This document shows, in pieces, positions 16,187-25,020 of a stretch of 64,000 nucleotides of DNA. Under the pieces are notes generated by a model. The model ran no database searches, had not been told where the DNA came from, and worked only from the letters and a program-made list of their open reading frames with translations. Source of the DNA: Shinella granuli (GTDB lineage: Bacteria; Pseudomonadota; Alphaproteobacteria; Rhizobiales; Rhizobiaceae); NCBI RefSeq assembly GCF_004341885.1, contig NZ_SLVX01000008.1, forward strand, positions 215,621 through 279,620, written 5' to 3'. The translations under genes were made by a program, and so were the position numbers. Position 1 is the first letter of the stretch, and every line of letters starts with the position of its first letter.

Positions 16187-17824
16187 TCAGCCGTGTTCGC
16201 TGTTTCGTGCGGGCGACAAGCCGTGCTGCAGCCTGATCATGTCGGCGGCCCGTTCTCCGATGACGACGCAGGGCGCCATCGTGTTTCCGACGGTAATTCG
16301 CGGCATGATCGAGGCATCGGCGATGCGAAGGCCTTCTATGCCGTAAACCTTGAGCCGGTTGTCGACCACCGACATCCAATCACGCCCCATCTTTGCCGTG
16401 CAGGACTGATGCCAATAGGTGACCGCGGACCTGCGAATGAAGTCGATCATTCCCGCCCGGTCCCGCATGCGCGGGGCCGTCTCCCCCTTGATCAGCGGGG
16501 TGAAAGCCTCGCTGTTTCCGACCTCGCGGCACAGTTCCACGGCCGCCAAGGCGGCAGCCATGTCTTCAGGCTCGCTCAGAGAGTTTGGCTCGATGAGGAT
16601 AGGATCATCCGCAGCAGGCCCGGAGAGGCGCAGCCGACCACGGCTTTTCGGTTGTGCAAGCCCGGCAAACATCGTCCAGCCATGCTCCGGCGTCTCCACT
16701 TCCACCTCTGCCGGCGAAGGCACGGCGAATTCGAGTTGGCACTGAAGGATATCCGGCTGGCGGAGACGCGAATCGCTTTTCCAGTAGAGTGTCGCTTCGC
16801 AGCCACCGCCGCCGATGCCTTCAGGCTTGCGGTAGGCCCAGGTGCAGCCGAACGCGATATGATCCTGGTGATTGCGGCCGACGCCCGGGAGATGCTGGAC
16901 AACAGGAATTCCGTGGGCCTGCAACTCTTCCTTGGGACCGATGCCAGACTGCATGAGGACTTTCGGCGTATGGACCGCGCCAAGGGACAGCACCGTCTCG
17001 CAGCGCGCGCGATACTGGCGGTGCTCGCCATCGAGCAGAACGTCGACCCCGATCACCGTCTTGCCATCGAGCACCAGCCGTGTCACCAGCGCATTCGTGA
17101 GCACAGTCAGGTTCGGCCGCGCCATCAACGGATAAACGTAGGAGCGGAACACAGATTCCCGCTTGCCGCCGCGGATTCGCAACTCCGCGATCGATGCGCC
17201 TCCCGCGCCTTCCATCATCTCTCCATTGGGGCTGTCAAACACCGGAATGCCCGCTAGGCCCGCGGCGTCGACCAGGGCCTGTGCGACCGGCTGGGGGCTA
17301 TCAGGCTGCGCCACGTAGACCGGTCCTCCGGTTCCCCTTCGCAAGGGATCCGGTGCGCCGCGCCAGTCTTCGATCCGGCGATAGTAGCCCAGCACCGACT
17401 CATAACCCCAAGCCTCATCGCCCGCTTCGGCTGCGAAGTGGTTCCAGTCCTCCTTGTGGCCGCGCGCCCACACCATGACGTTGATGCTCGAGCCGCCGCC
17501 AAGCCCCTTGCCCATGCTCAAAGGAAGCCGCCGTCCATTAAGCCTGGGTGTGGGCTCTCCGGAGAAACCCCAATCCCGCTCGCTGCCGAGGTTCAGCGGC
17601 CACCGGGATGGATCGGAGACACTCTCGGCCGCGTCGTCCCCGCCCGCCTCGAGAAGCAGTACCCGCGCATTGCCGTCTTCCGCCAATCGGGCTGCGACGA
17701 CCGATCCGCTGGAGCCGCCACCGCACACGATGAAATCGAAATCGTTGCCGGAATATTCGCGCAGCGCGTCCTGTTTCTCTGACCGGGCTTCGGCTTCGGT
17801 CATGAGCTCAACTGTCCTTTTCAT
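16187..17824 (-). CDS. GMC family oxidoreductase (choline dehydrogenase-like)
   Basis: 545 residues, cytoplasmic FAD alcohol dehydrogenase/oxidase. N-terminal dinucleotide motif FIVCGGGSSGSVVAARLAE; GMC signature 1 GKGLGGGSSINVMVWARG; C-terminal active-site His in SAVTYWHQSCTAKMG and the Asn-containing motif ITVGNTMAPCVVIGERAADMI. It has no signal peptide, unlike the GMC subunit at 6130. The substrate is unknown. The ATG at 17824 is preceded by AGGAAAGG. It appears monocistronic; upstream is a 568-bp stretch with repeats and a decayed ATPase fragment. Confidence 0.88.
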   Translation of the reverse strand: MKRTVELMTEAEARSEKQDALREYSGNDFDFIVCGGGSSGSVVAARLAEDGNARVLLLEAGGDDAAESVSDPSRWPLNLGSERDWGFSGEPTPRLNGRRLPLSMGKGLGGGSSINVMVWARGHKEDWNHFAAEAGDEAWGYESVLGYYRRIEDWRGAPDPLRRGTGGPVYVAQPDSPQPVAQALVDAAGLAGIPVFDSPNGEMMEGAGGASIAELRIRGGKRESVFRSYVYPLMARPNLTVLTNALVTRLVLDGKTVIGVDVLLDGEHRQYRARCETVLSLGAVHTPKVLMQSGIGPKEELQAHGIPVVQHLPGVGRNHQDHIAFGCTWAYRKPEGIGGGGCEATLYWKSDSRLRQPDILQCQLEFAVPSPAEVEVETPEHGWTMFAGLAQPKSRGRLRLSGPAADDPILIEPNSLSEPEDMAAALAAVELCREVGNSEAFTPLIKGETAPRMRDRAGMIDFIRRSAVTYWHQSCTAKMGRDWMSVVDNRLKVYGIEGLRIADASIMPRITVGNTMAPCVVIGERAADMIRLQHGLSPARNSEHG

Positions 17825-17900
17825 GGGGTCGACCTTTCCTGAGGGTTTCCAGTGAAGAGGGTTGCTACATAACCTGAGCCATTTTCAAAAACAACAATTT

Positions 17901-17934
17901 TATCATTTATATCATTTTTTACGAATTCTATCAT
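17901..17934. repeat. Three TATCAT repeats upstream of the GMC gene
   Basis: TATCAT occurs at 17901-17906, 17910-17915 and 17929-17934 in an AT-rich stretch about 80-110 bp upstream of the GMC start at 17824. It may be a binding array for an unidentified regulator or simply part of an AT-rich promoter. Confidence 0.35.
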
Positions 17935-18165
17935 CCGTGAGGAGGACTGAGCAGGGCGTGCATCGGGGCAGCCGCGACCGAAGATCGCCGGCTCCGACGG
18001 GGAAAAATTGATGAGCAGCGATAGGACCGCATGCACCTGCCCCACCTTCCGATCCGGCCGAAGCGGCTTGCGCAGCAAACGCCCAATGGAAGGAAGGCGG
18101 GCATGGCTTGCCACCAGATCGGGATTTATCCGTTCAGTCCGTCCTGCCGGGCAGGGCCGGCGATC

Positions 18166-18270
18166 GACATGGTCGTTCACGGCCTGAACCAGGCCGCGCA
18201 ATATGCCGATCATGTGATTGCGGTTGGGCGGCGGCATATTGGCGACAGGCAGTCCCGGCGCGTTGCTGCC
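18166..18270 (+). pseudogene. Remnant of a siderophore/heme-type ABC ATPase (FecE/FhuC-like), frameshifted
   Basis: At 18166-18225 one frame encodes DMVVHGLNQAAQYADHVIAV, matching the H-loop region of FecE-type ATPases (usually VxHDLNQAARYADHxIA). The match continues in another frame at 18236-18268 with ILATGSPGALL, the usual continuation GRILATGSPAALL. The shift is consistent with a one-base gain or two-base loss near 18226-18235. No Walker A or B is found upstream, so only a C-terminal scrap survives. The remainder of 17825-18392 holds no intact gene. Confidence 0.55.
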
Positions 18271-18392
18271 CCGCCCTCGTTAAGGCGACCTCATCCAGTC
18301 GACGCGATGCAGGAACGCGCCTGACGGCACGCTGAATGTCCTTGGCCGAGACCACTGCGATATCGTGACCGCCGACAGGCATGCAGCCTGGA

Positions 18393-18863
18393 TCACAACG
18401 GTGCCGACCATGACCCCGTGTGATCGTAGATCTGGTTGCGCAGCTCCCGGATACCCTTGTTCAGCGTGGCGAGATCGCCGGGCGTCTTTCCGGACGCGCT
18501 CAGGAGCGCGTCTCCGAGACAGCCCCCGCGGAGCCTGAGCGCCTTGCCCTCATCGGTCAGCGCGACCACGACCTGTCGTTCGTTTTCCGGGTTTCGTGAC
18601 CGGTGTACCAGCCCGGACGTCTCAAGCCGCTTGAGCAGCGGCGTCAGCGTGCTCGATTCCAGGGCCAGCTTTTCGGCGATAGCGCCGACGGTCTGACTGT
18701 CATCGCGCCAGAGCACGTTGAGGACGAGATACTGGGGATAGGTCAGCCCCAGTTCATCGAGAACCGGCTTGTAAAGCCGCTGGATGGCGATGCCGGCCGT
18801 GTAGATGGCATAGCAGAGCTGGTCATCGAGTGGCACGGGGATATTGGCGGCTTCATCGGTCAT
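18393..18863 (-). CDS. MarR family regulator, OhrR-like
   Basis: 156 residues with the OhrR layout: PLDDQLCYAIYTAGIAIQRLY (Cys17 at the peroxide-sensing cysteine position), LTYPQYLVLNVLW, DNA-recognition stretch LALESSTLTPLLKRLETSGL, and wing SRNPENERQVVVALTDEG. OhrR repressors are inactivated by organic hydroperoxides through that Cys. Divergent from a secreted alpha/beta hydrolase gene rather than ohr; four operator-like copies lie between. It probably represses both itself and the hydrolase. Confidence 0.88.
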   Translation of the reverse strand: MTDEAANIPVPLDDQLCYAIYTAGIAIQRLYKPVLDELGLTYPQYLVLNVLWRDDSQTVGAIAEKLALESSTLTPLLKRLETSGLVHRSRNPENERQVVVALTDEGKALRLRGGCLGDALLSASGKTPGDLATLNKGIRELRNQIYDHTGSWSAPL

Positions 18864-18883
18864 GGCGGTTCCTCTTCGCCTTA

Positions 18884-18990
18884 TATAGCGATGTGAATGG
18901 CGAAAATATATATCGCGATAAAAATTTCGCTGGACAAACCGAGCGCCCTCCTTTACGTCATTATTTATCGCGATAATATTTATCTTGATA
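18884..18990. promoter_or_regulatory. Four operator-like TATCGCGATA elements
   Basis: Two perfect copies of the palindrome TATCGCGATA (18911-18920 and 18966-18975) and two degenerate ones: TATAGCGATG (18884-18893) and TATCTTGATA (18981-18990). They fill the 158-bp space between the divergent MarR/OhrR-like gene (start 18863) and the hydrolase gene (start 19022), one pair near each start. This fits autoregulation plus control of the hydrolase. Confidence 0.7.
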
Positions 18991-19021
18991 TGACAAATTC
19001 ACCCCTGAAGGAGACAGAACG

Positions 19022-19813
19022 ATGCCCTCGATGACCAAAGCCCTGCTCGCCGCCACCGCCGCCGCCGTCATTTCCGCCGGTTCCGCAGCGCATGCCGAAG
19101 ACCGTATCCCGGCCGACCAGGCCGTCCGCAACGTCGTGCTGGTTCACGGCGCCTTCGCCGATGGATCCGGCTGGCGCGGCGTCTATGACAATCTCACCGC
19201 CCGCGGCTATCACGTCAGCATCGTGCAGAACCCGCTCACCTCGCTGGCGGACGACGTTGCGGCAACCAAGCGCGCCCTCGACCGCCAGGACGGCCCGGCG
19301 ATCCTCGTCGGCCATTCCTGGGGCGGGGTCGTCATCACCGAGGCGGGCGATCATTCCAAGGTCGCGGGCCTGGTCTACGTTTCCGCTCTTTCGCCCGATG
19401 CCGGCGAAACGACCGCCCAGCAGTACGAAGGCTTTGCACCGACGCCCGACTTCGTCATCGATATCGGCGAGGATGGCTACGGCTTCGTGAATCCGGACAA
19501 GTTCAAGGCCGGCTTCGCGCACGATACCACCGATGCCGATGCCGCATTCCTGCGTGACTCGCAGGTGCCGATCAACATGTCCGTCTTCGGCACCAAGCTG
19601 ACGAACGCGGCCTGGCGGACGAAGCCGAGCTGGGCTGTTATCGCCACCGAAGACAAGGCCTTCGACCAGGCCATGCTGATCCATATGGCCGAGCGCATCG
19701 GGGCGAAGATCACCAAGGTCTCCGCCAGCCATGCCCTCTTCATGACCCAGCCGACGGTGGTCGCAGACGCGATCGACAGTGCCGCACAAAGCGTTGCGGC
19801 CGAGCTAAAGTGA
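19022..19813 (+). CDS. Secreted alpha/beta hydrolase
   Basis: 263 residues. A signal peptide (KALLAATAAAVISAGSAAHA, cleavage near Ala25) directs it to the periplasm. The alpha/beta-hydrolase fold shows the oxyanion strand VVLVHGAFADGSGW, nucleophile elbow GHSWGG (Ser99) and a C-terminal catalytic His in SASHALF. It belongs to the broad EstC/haloperoxidase-like group (HGAFADGSGW is typical); the ester or other substrate is unknown. Two TATCGCGATA-type elements lie just upstream, so it is probably under the divergent OhrR-like regulator. Confidence 0.88.
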   Translation: MPSMTKALLAATAAAVISAGSAAHAEDRIPADQAVRNVVLVHGAFADGSGWRGVYDNLTARGYHVSIVQNPLTSLADDVAATKRALDRQDGPAILVGHSWGGVVITEAGDHSKVAGLVYVSALSPDAGETTAQQYEGFAPTPDFVIDIGEDGYGFVNPDKFKAGFAHDTTDADAAFLRDSQVPINMSVFGTKLTNAAWRTKPSWAVIATEDKAFDQAMLIHMAERIGAKITKVSASHALFMTQPTVVADAIDSAAQSVAAELK

Positions 19814-19841
19814 TGGCCAGCGCTTGCGCTTGAGAAAAGCA

Positions 19842-19874
19842 AAGCGGGCGAAGCATCAGTCGCTTCGTCCGCTT
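19842..19874. terminator. Bidirectional hairpin terminator
   Basis: AAGCGGGCGAAGC, 7-nt loop, GCTTCGTCCGCTT: a 13-bp stem with one G-T pair, between the convergent hydrolase and acdR genes. On the minus strand it is followed by a T-rich tract (TTGCTTTTC), so it best fits acdR termination. Confidence 0.7.
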
Positions 19875-19899
19875 CGCAATGCCAATCCACAGCTACGCC

Positions 19900-20388
19900 C
19901 TAGAACGGCAGGCGTGCATTGTCCTTGACGTTCTTCATGACGAAGAAGGTCCGCGTCTGCCGGACGCCGGGCAGCGCGATGAGTTTGTGACCATGCAGCT
20001 TGTTGAAATCCGCCATGTCTCGAACGCGGATCTTGAGAAGATAGTCGAAGTCACCGGCCACCAGGTTGCAGTCCAGCACCTCCTTCAGTTCGAGCACCGC
20101 CCCCTCGAATGCCGCAAAGCTCTCCGGGGTCGATCGATCCAGTACGACGCCGACCATGACCAGCGCCCCCAGCCCGACCGAGGCCGGCGCGATCTCGGCC
20201 CGAACACCGGTAATGTAGCCCGCTTCGAACAGGCGCTGGGTGCGCCGATGGCAGGTCGCCGGGCTGGCATTCACCCGGCTGGCCAGTTCCGCATTGGTGA
20301 GGCGCCCTTCGACCTGGAGCGTGCGCAGGATGCGCAGATCGGTACGGTCCAGAGGAGCCTTGGAAGAATCTTCCATATTCTTATCCAT
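19900..20388 (-). CDS. acdR: Lrp/AsnC family regulator of ACC deaminase
   Basis: 162 residues. An AsnC-type HTH (LDRTDLRILRTLQVEGRLTN, then LASRVNASPATCHRRTQRL) is followed by the RAM/ligand domain (CNLVAGDFDYLLKIRVRDM). It is divergent from acdS across 142 bp, the arrangement known for acdR-acdS in rhizobia, Azospirillum and Burkholderia, where AcdR activates acdS in response to ACC. The name rests on that pairing and the family. Confidence 0.85.
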   Translation of the reverse strand: MDKNMEDSSKAPLDRTDLRILRTLQVEGRLTNAELASRVNASPATCHRRTQRLFEAGYITGVRAEIAPASVGLGALVMVGVVLDRSTPESFAAFEGAVLELKEVLDCNLVAGDFDYLLKIRVRDMADFNKLHGHKLIALPGVRQTRTFFVMKNVKDNARLPF

Positions 20389-20474
20389 TATGGTTCATAA
20401 ACCTCATTTCAGCGCCAGTCTATCACGACAACTACGTGAAGCCAGGCGAACTTCGGAAGCACCTTTCAGGAAAA

Positions 20475-20490
20475 GCGCACTATTCTGCGG
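20475..20490. promoter_or_regulatory. Candidate AcdR (Lrp-type) binding site
   Basis: GCGCACTATTCTGCGG contains the inverted arms CGCA and TGCG separated by 6 nt, about 40 bp upstream of the acdS ATG. Lrp/AsnC proteins bind such loose AT-centred palindromes. Weak on its own. Confidence 0.35.
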
Positions 20491-20530
20491 ATGACGTGCA
20501 AACACCAATCCACCGTTTCCGGAGCTCCCG

Positions 20531-21550
20531 ATGTCCCTTCTCGAAAAGTTCGAACGCTACCCTCTTACATTCGGCCCGACCCCGATCGAGCACCTGCCCC
20601 GCCTGACCGAAGCGCTGGGCGGCAAGGTGCAGATCTACGCCAAGCGCGACGACTGCAATTCGGGCCTGGCCATGGGCGGCAACAAGCTGCGCAAGCTGGA
20701 ATATATCGTGCCGGACGCAATCGCTTCGGGCGCCGACACGCTGGTCTCGATCGGCGGGGTGCAATCGAACCACACGCGCATGGTCGCCGCGACCGCCGCC
20801 AAGATCGGCATGAAATGCGTGGTGATCCAGGAAAAATGGGTGCCGCACTATGACGCCGTCTATGACCGCGTCGGCAACATCCTGATGACCCGCCTGATGG
20901 GCGCCGACAGCCGCCTCGTCGACGACGGCTTCGACATCGGCATCCGCAAGAGCTGGGAAGACGCGATCCAGTCGGTCAAGGACGCCGGCGGCAAGCCCTA
21001 TCCGATCCCCGCCGGCGCCTCGGTGCACAAATATGGCGCCCTCGGCTATGTCGGCTTCGCCGAGGAGGTTGCCGAACAGGAAGAGGCGCTCGGTTTCACC
21101 TTCGACTACATCGTCGTCTGCGTCGTCACGGGCTCCACCCAGGCCGGCATGATCGTCGGCTTTGCCGCGCAGGATCGCGCCGACCGGGTGATCGGCATCG
21201 ACGCCTCCGGAACGCTGGACCAGACGAGGGCGCAGGTGCGGTCCATCGTCGACAACACGTCCGAACTGGTCGGCCTTGGCCGCACGGTCCGCGAGGACGA
21301 GATCGTCATCAATCCCGACTATGCCTATCCGGCCTACGGCGTTCCCTCGGACGAGACCAACGACGCCATCCGCCTCGCCGCCCGCACCGAGGCGATGATC
21401 ACCGACCCGGTCTACGAGGGCAAGTCGATGCAGGGAATGATCGACCTGACGCGCAAGGGTTTCTTCCCGGAAGGGTCGCGGGTGCTCTATGCGCATCTCG
21501 GCGGTGCGCCGGCGCTCAACGGCTACAGCTACTATTACAGGGAGGGCTGA
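20531..21550 (+). CDS. acdS: 1-aminocyclopropane-1-carboxylate (ACC) deaminase
   Basis: 339 residues, PLP enzyme converting the ethylene precursor ACC to 2-oxobutyrate and ammonia. PLP lysine K52 lies in [12 protein letters not shown]79, Y295, E296 and L323 match the Pseudomonas enzyme residues S78, Y294, E295 and L322 at a constant offset of one. Glu and Leu at the last two sites distinguish true ACC deaminases from D-cysteine desulfhydrases. Divergently paired with acdR. This is a plant-association trait: lowering plant ethylene while giving the bacterium nitrogen. A strong hairpin follows. Confidence 0.96.
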   Translation: MSLLEKFERYPLTFGPTPIEHLPRLTEALGGKVQIYAKRDDCNSGLAMGGNKLRKLEYIVPDAIASGADTLVSIGGVQSNHTRMVAATAAKIGMKCVVIQEKWVPHYDAVYDRVGNILMTRLMGADSRLVDDGFDIGIRKSWEDAIQSVKDAGGKPYPIPAGASVHKYGALGYVGFAEEVAEQEEALGFTFDYIVVCVVTGSTQAGMIVGFAAQDRADRVIGIDASGTLDQTRAQVRSIVDNTSELVGLGRTVREDEIVINPDYAYPAYGVPSDETNDAIRLAARTEAMITDPVYEGKSMQGMIDLTRKGFFPEGSRVLYAHLGGAPALNGYSYYYREG

Positions 21551-21660
21551 GAGCTTATGCGCTCAACCGGTCCAGCCTTCTGCCCGCAGTTGACGGGCGA
21601 CCTGCACCGCGACACCAAGACGGCTGTCCAACCTTGCGGGGCGGTGAGCGGGTGAAGGGC

Positions 21661-21693
21661 GGGAGGCCGGGCAAGAGGGTAGCCCGGCCTCCC
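21661..21693. terminator. Strong hairpin between acdS and the SDR gene
   Basis: GGGAGGCCGGGC, 9-nt loop, GCCCGGCCTCCC: a perfect 12-bp GC-rich stem between two convergent genes. No T-run follows on either strand, so it may act as a transcript barrier or mRNA-stabilising hairpin. Confidence 0.6.
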
Positions 21694-21702
21694 GAAAGCC
21701 GC

Positions 21703-22485
21703 CTATGCCGTCGGTATAGTGCCGCCGTCGATCGTGTATTCGGTTCCCGAGATCGAACCGGCCCGCGGGGAGACAAGGAAGGTTATCAGATCCGCAACCT
21801 CCTGCGGCTTGGCAGGCCGCCCGAGCGGGATCCCGCCGAGGGCCTTCATGATGATCTGCCTGCCGCCCTCGACGTCGGTTCCGGCGTCGGCTGCCAAGCG
21901 CTCCGCCAATGCGACCGCCGCTTCGGTTTCGATCCAGCCCGGCGAGACGCGGACCACACGCACGCCCTTGGGCGTGACTTCCTTGGAAAGGCTCTTGCTG
22001 TAGGTCGAAAGCGCCGCCTTGGCCGCCGCGTAGCCGGTCGTGGCCTCCGGCAAGGGCAAGACATGCTGGATCGACGTGACGTGGATGACGACGCCCGATC
22101 CCTGCTCGATCATCGACGGCAACAGGGCCCGATCGAGGCGGACGGCTGACATCAGATTGAGGTTCAGCTCCTTGAACCACTCCTCATCGGTAAGGGCCGC
22201 AAAACCGCCGGGCGGCGCAGACGAGCCGCCCAGCACGTTGACGATGATGTCGACGCCGCCAAGGCGCTCGATGACGGCCCTGGCAACGACGGCGCAGCCT
22301 TCGGCGGTCGTCACGTCGGCGGCAACGTAGTGGACACCATCCGGGGACGTCTCAGGCACGGTCCGCGCCGTGGCAAGGACCGTCACTCCGGCCCCCGACA
22401 ACGCCAGGACTACTGCCGCGCCGGTACCTTTGGTGCCTGCCGTCACCAGTGCACGACGGCCGGCAAGCTGAAGATCGAAGCTCAT
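21703..22485 (-). CDS. SDR family oxidoreductase
   Basis: 260 residues, classical short-chain dehydrogenase. The cofactor motif is [20 protein letters not shown], close to TGxxxGxG; next comes NVLGGSS (NAG-type motif), then the catalytic Ser in HVTSIQH and YxxxK in [10 protein letters not shown], and IDGGTIPTA at the end. NAD(P)-dependent; substrate unknown. Coupled by ATGA to the upstream NTF2-like gene; the pair is divergent from an HxlR regulator, which probably controls it. Confidence 0.9.
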   Translation of the reverse strand: MSFDLQLAGRRALVTAGTKGTGAAVVLALSGAGVTVLATARTVPETSPDGVHYVAADVTTAEGCAVVARAVIERLGGVDIIVNVLGGSSAPPGGFAALTDEEWFKELNLNLMSAVRLDRALLPSMIEQGSGVVIHVTSIQHVLPLPEATTGYAAAKAALSTYSKSLSKEVTPKGVRVVRVSPGWIETEAAVALAERLAADAGTDVEGGRQIIMKALGGIPLGRPAKPQEVADLITFLVSPRAGSISGTEYTIDGGTIPTA

Positions 22486-22811
22486 ACGGCGATCTCCAGC
22501 TCTGCGATCTTGTTGCCTTCGAAAACGAAGACGTAGCGCAAGTCCACGGGGCTGCCGGGGAAATCTCCGGCCAGATGGCTTGTGACGACTGTCCTGCCGT
22601 CTTCGGCCGCGATCGCGAAAGGTTCGACGGTGTAGGTGTATTTCGTGGAGGAGCTTTCCTTCCAGTGCCGGATCGCCTCACGCCCGGCATAGGTGTTGCC
22701 CTCGTCCCGGACGATGGCGCCTTCGGTGAAGCACGCGGCGACATCCTCAGCGCTTCGTCCTTTGTCGGCGGCGAAATAGTCTGCAGCGGGTTGCGGTAGG
22801 TCGATAGACAT
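22482..22811 (-). CDS. NTF2-like/SnoaL-like protein
   Basis: 109 residues with the NTF2-like cone fold pattern: [39 protein letters not shown], and a C-terminal sheet [19 protein letters not shown]. Such proteins are small isomerases, hydrolases or binding proteins. The ATG at 22811 (MSIDL) has GGAAGG eight bases upstream and is preferred over an ATG two codons earlier. Overlaps the SDR gene by ATGA. Confidence 0.8.
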   Translation of the reverse strand: MSIDLPQPAADYFAADKGRSAEDVAACFTEGAIVRDEGNTYAGREAIRHWKESSSTKYTYTVEPFAIAAEDGRTVVTSHLAGDFPGSPVDLRYVFVFEGNKIAELEIAV

Positions 22812-22991
22812 CTTCATTTCCTTCCTGAGCGACACGGATAATGGCGTGATCGGGTCAGCAGAGATCGCCGGCGGCGGTCGTCTCCTCCCCCCGCACTGCA
22901 CGTTCTCTCCTTCGCCCCGACCCGTCGGCTTCAACGGTGCGGCGTCGGCCGCAATGAATGCCGGCGCTATCGGGGTTGATCAAAGGAATAG

Positions 22992-23414
22992 ATGCTGTAT
23001 TCTGAAAAAATGACAAGTACAGACAAAAAAGTAAGGTACTTACCTAAAAGTGAGCAAGGCGCGTATACGCGTGAGACCGCGGCCGCAGGCGTCGAACAGG
23101 CGCTGAAGCTGCTTGAGGGACGCTGGAAGCTGGTGATACTTTTCCATCTGTTCGGCGGCCATGTGATGCGCTTCTCCGATCTCGAACGAGCAATTCCCGC
23201 GGTCTCGCAGAAGATGCTGATCCAGCAGTTGCGACAGATGGAGAAGGACGGAATCGTCCGCCGCATCGTCCATCACCAGGTTCCGCCGAAGGTCGAGTAT
23301 GCGCTGACGGATTGGGGCCAGGCGCTGTGTCCGGCGCTAGATGCACTGCTTACATGGGCCGCCGACCGTCCCCCCTTGGAGACCTCCGCCGCCACAGACG
23401 AAACGGCGCAATAG
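22992..23414 (+). CDS. HxlR family transcriptional regulator
   Basis: 140 residues, winged helix: VEQALKLLEGRWKLVILFHL, RFSDLERAIPAVSQKMLIQQ and DGIVRRIVHHQVPPKVEYAL are the HxlR signature. AAGGAA lies just before the ATG at 22992. HxlR proteins commonly respond to quinones, aldehydes or other electrophiles. Divergent from the NTF2-like/SDR pair, its likely target. A short palindrome (GTAAG-GTA-CTTAC, 23030-23042) lies inside its own first codons. Confidence 0.88.
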   Translation: MLYSEKMTSTDKKVRYLPKSEQGAYTRETAAAGVEQALKLLEGRWKLVILFHLFGGHVMRFSDLERAIPAVSQKMLIQQLRQMEKDGIVRRIVHHQVPPKVEYALTDWGQALCPALDALLTWAADRPPLETSAATDETAQ

Positions 23415-23736
23415 TCGTCGAGACGTCATGAGCCGTCTCCGGGGCGGAGCGCTGCTCCCGCCTCGATCATGTGAACATGGTTTTGAACCTCTGTCCGCTG
23501 ACGGCCGGCGACATGCTGGCCGCATGGCTCAGGGCAAACAGCGTCTCCGTCGTGCTGCTCGATGCCGCGCCCGGGCCAGCGCTCGCAAGCGCGTTGCGGG
23601 GCGGCGGGAAGGCCGTCTCACTTCTCTCGTTCAAACAGCCGAACCAGACCTCACCCTCAATCGGCGGCAAGCCCCTCCCAGACGCTACAGTTTCCGCCCG
23701 GTTCATCTCAGGGCATAATTTTCTACTATTTATATA
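23415..23736. other. Intergenic stretch without a recognised gene
   Basis: Open frames cross this 322-bp stretch on both strands but none resembles a known family or has a ribosome-binding site. It precedes the first copy of the shared promoter-like element. Confidence 0.5.
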
Positions 23737-23783
23737 GAAAAAGAACGACCTGTCTTTCTCAGGGGCGCGCCGCTCCGTACGTT
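23737..23783 (+). promoter_or_regulatory. Shared promoter/operator element, copy A
   Basis: GAAAAAGA, ACGACCTG, TCTTTCTC (23737-23760), then 17 nt and TACGTT (23778-23783) as a -10-like hexamer. It lies 84 bp upstream of the FecB-like binding-protein ATG. It matches copies B, C and D in sequence and spacing; see those entries. It probably drives the 23862-31567 operon. Confidence 0.7.
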
Positions 23784-23861
23784 CTAGGCATGCCACGACC
23801 GGATAGCAGGACGCTTCTCGAGTTCGGGCGTCCAACCAGGCTCAAACAGCAGGAACCGATC

Positions 23862-24968
23862 ATGTCTCGTGCAGTCTTGAAATCCCGCCGCACCGCCGGA
23901 ATAGGCGCAGCGTTTCTCCTGTCGGCCGCACTTGCCGTCGGCTTCTCGGCCCCCGCCAAGGCGGAGGATCGGCAGACGGTGACGATCACAGACGAACTCG
24001 GCCGCGAGGTGACGTTGCCCGTGCCGGTGAAGGCGGTCTATCCGGATCTCTGGTATCAGACGGAGATCGTCCGGGCGATCGGCGCCGGCAAGACGATCGT
24101 CGCCGTAGACCAGACCGCCGATCCGCGCAAGAACACCGCAAACAAGGACTATTTCTCGGAGTTCGCCGACGTACCGGATGCCGGCCATTTCGACGGCCCG
24201 AACTGGGAGACGATCGCGACCTCGGGCGCCGAGGTGTTCTTCGCGCGCCGCAACTCGCCCTGGCAGGATGCCGAGGAGAAGCTGAAGCCGTTCGGCATAG
24301 AGGTCGTGGTCGTCAGCACCTGGGATCCGAAGGTGCTGCGGGCGCAGCTGCCGAACATCGGCAAGATCTTCGGCGCGGAAAAGGGCGCTGCCGACCTCGC
24401 GCAGCTTTACGACGACATCGAAAAGGTCCTGACCGAGAAGCTGAAGGGTGTCGAGCCGAAGACGGTCTACTTCGAGAACAACGCCGATTTCGTCACGTCC
24501 CTTCCCGGCTCCGGCTGGCACGACACGATCGTCCTCGGCGGCGGCCAGAACATCTTCGGCGACATCAAGATCGCCAACACCGGGAGCGCGTCCGTCCATA
24601 CCTATACGGTCGACCCCGTCGAAATCATCAACCGCAATCCCGACGTGATCATCCACAACGGTGTTGACGGCCTGGCCTCCGGCTACGAGCCCTGGGACCA
24701 GAAGCAGCTCGCCGATCAGTCCGACCGCATTGCCGGCCGCGCCGGCTGGAGCGCGATCAAGGCCGTTCAGGACAAGAACGTCTTCGTCTTCAGCAACTTC
24801 TTCTTTTCCGCGCTGGGCAAGCAGGTCGGCGCCCTTGCGGTCGCCAAATGGCTCTATCCCGACCGCCTGGCCGATGTCGATGTCGACGCCTACTTCGCCC
24901 GCTGGCTCGAAGCGCAGGGCGTGAAGCCGCGGCCGGTTTCCGACTACGCCTACAAGCTCGGCGGTTGA
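23862..24968 (+). CDS. Type III (FecB/BtuF-like) ABC substrate-binding protein
   Basis: 368 residues, periplasmic. A signal peptide (IGAAFLLSAALAVGFSAPAKA) precedes a siderophore/cobalamin-type binding fold: VTITDELGREVTLPVPVKAV at the start, the helix-linked two-lobe pattern, and NPDVIIHNGVD. It is the capture protein for the following FecCD permease and FecE ATPase. This SBP class usually binds Fe-chelates, heme or B12, but here it is embedded with flavin monooxygenases, so an organic or metal-organic sulfur/nitrogen compound is possible. The ATG at 23862 has AGGA upstream. First gene of the operon behind element A. Confidence 0.85.
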   Translation: MSRAVLKSRRTAGIGAAFLLSAALAVGFSAPAKAEDRQTVTITDELGREVTLPVPVKAVYPDLWYQTEIVRAIGAGKTIVAVDQTADPRKNTANKDYFSEFADVPDAGHFDGPNWETIATSGAEVFFARRNSPWQDAEEKLKPFGIEVVVVSTWDPKVLRAQLPNIGKIFGAEKGAADLAQLYDDIEKVLTEKLKGVEPKTVYFENNADFVTSLPGSGWHDTIVLGGGQNIFGDIKIANTGSASVHTYTVDPVEIINRNPDVIIHNGVDGLASGYEPWDQKQLADQSDRIAGRAGWSAIKAVQDKNVFVFSNFFFSALGKQVGALAVAKWLYPDRLADVDVDAYFARWLEAQGVKPRPVSDYAYKLGG

Positions 24969-25020
24969 GCCCCCCCTTCGCCGACGCACCGCAGCGCGCA
25001 ACCGATTAGCGAGGATTGCA

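Noticed and set aside
17821..18237. 138-codon minus-strand ORF upstream of the GMC gene
   Set aside because: No family resemblance; the opposite strand carries the ATPase remnant.
23030..23042. Palindrome in the HxlR gene as a definite operator
   Set aside because: Five-base arms inside a coding region are too short to assert; mentioned only in the gene entry.
23471..23737. 88-codon plus-strand ORF before element A
   Set aside because: No ribosome-binding site and no family resemblance, and it runs into the promoter-like element.
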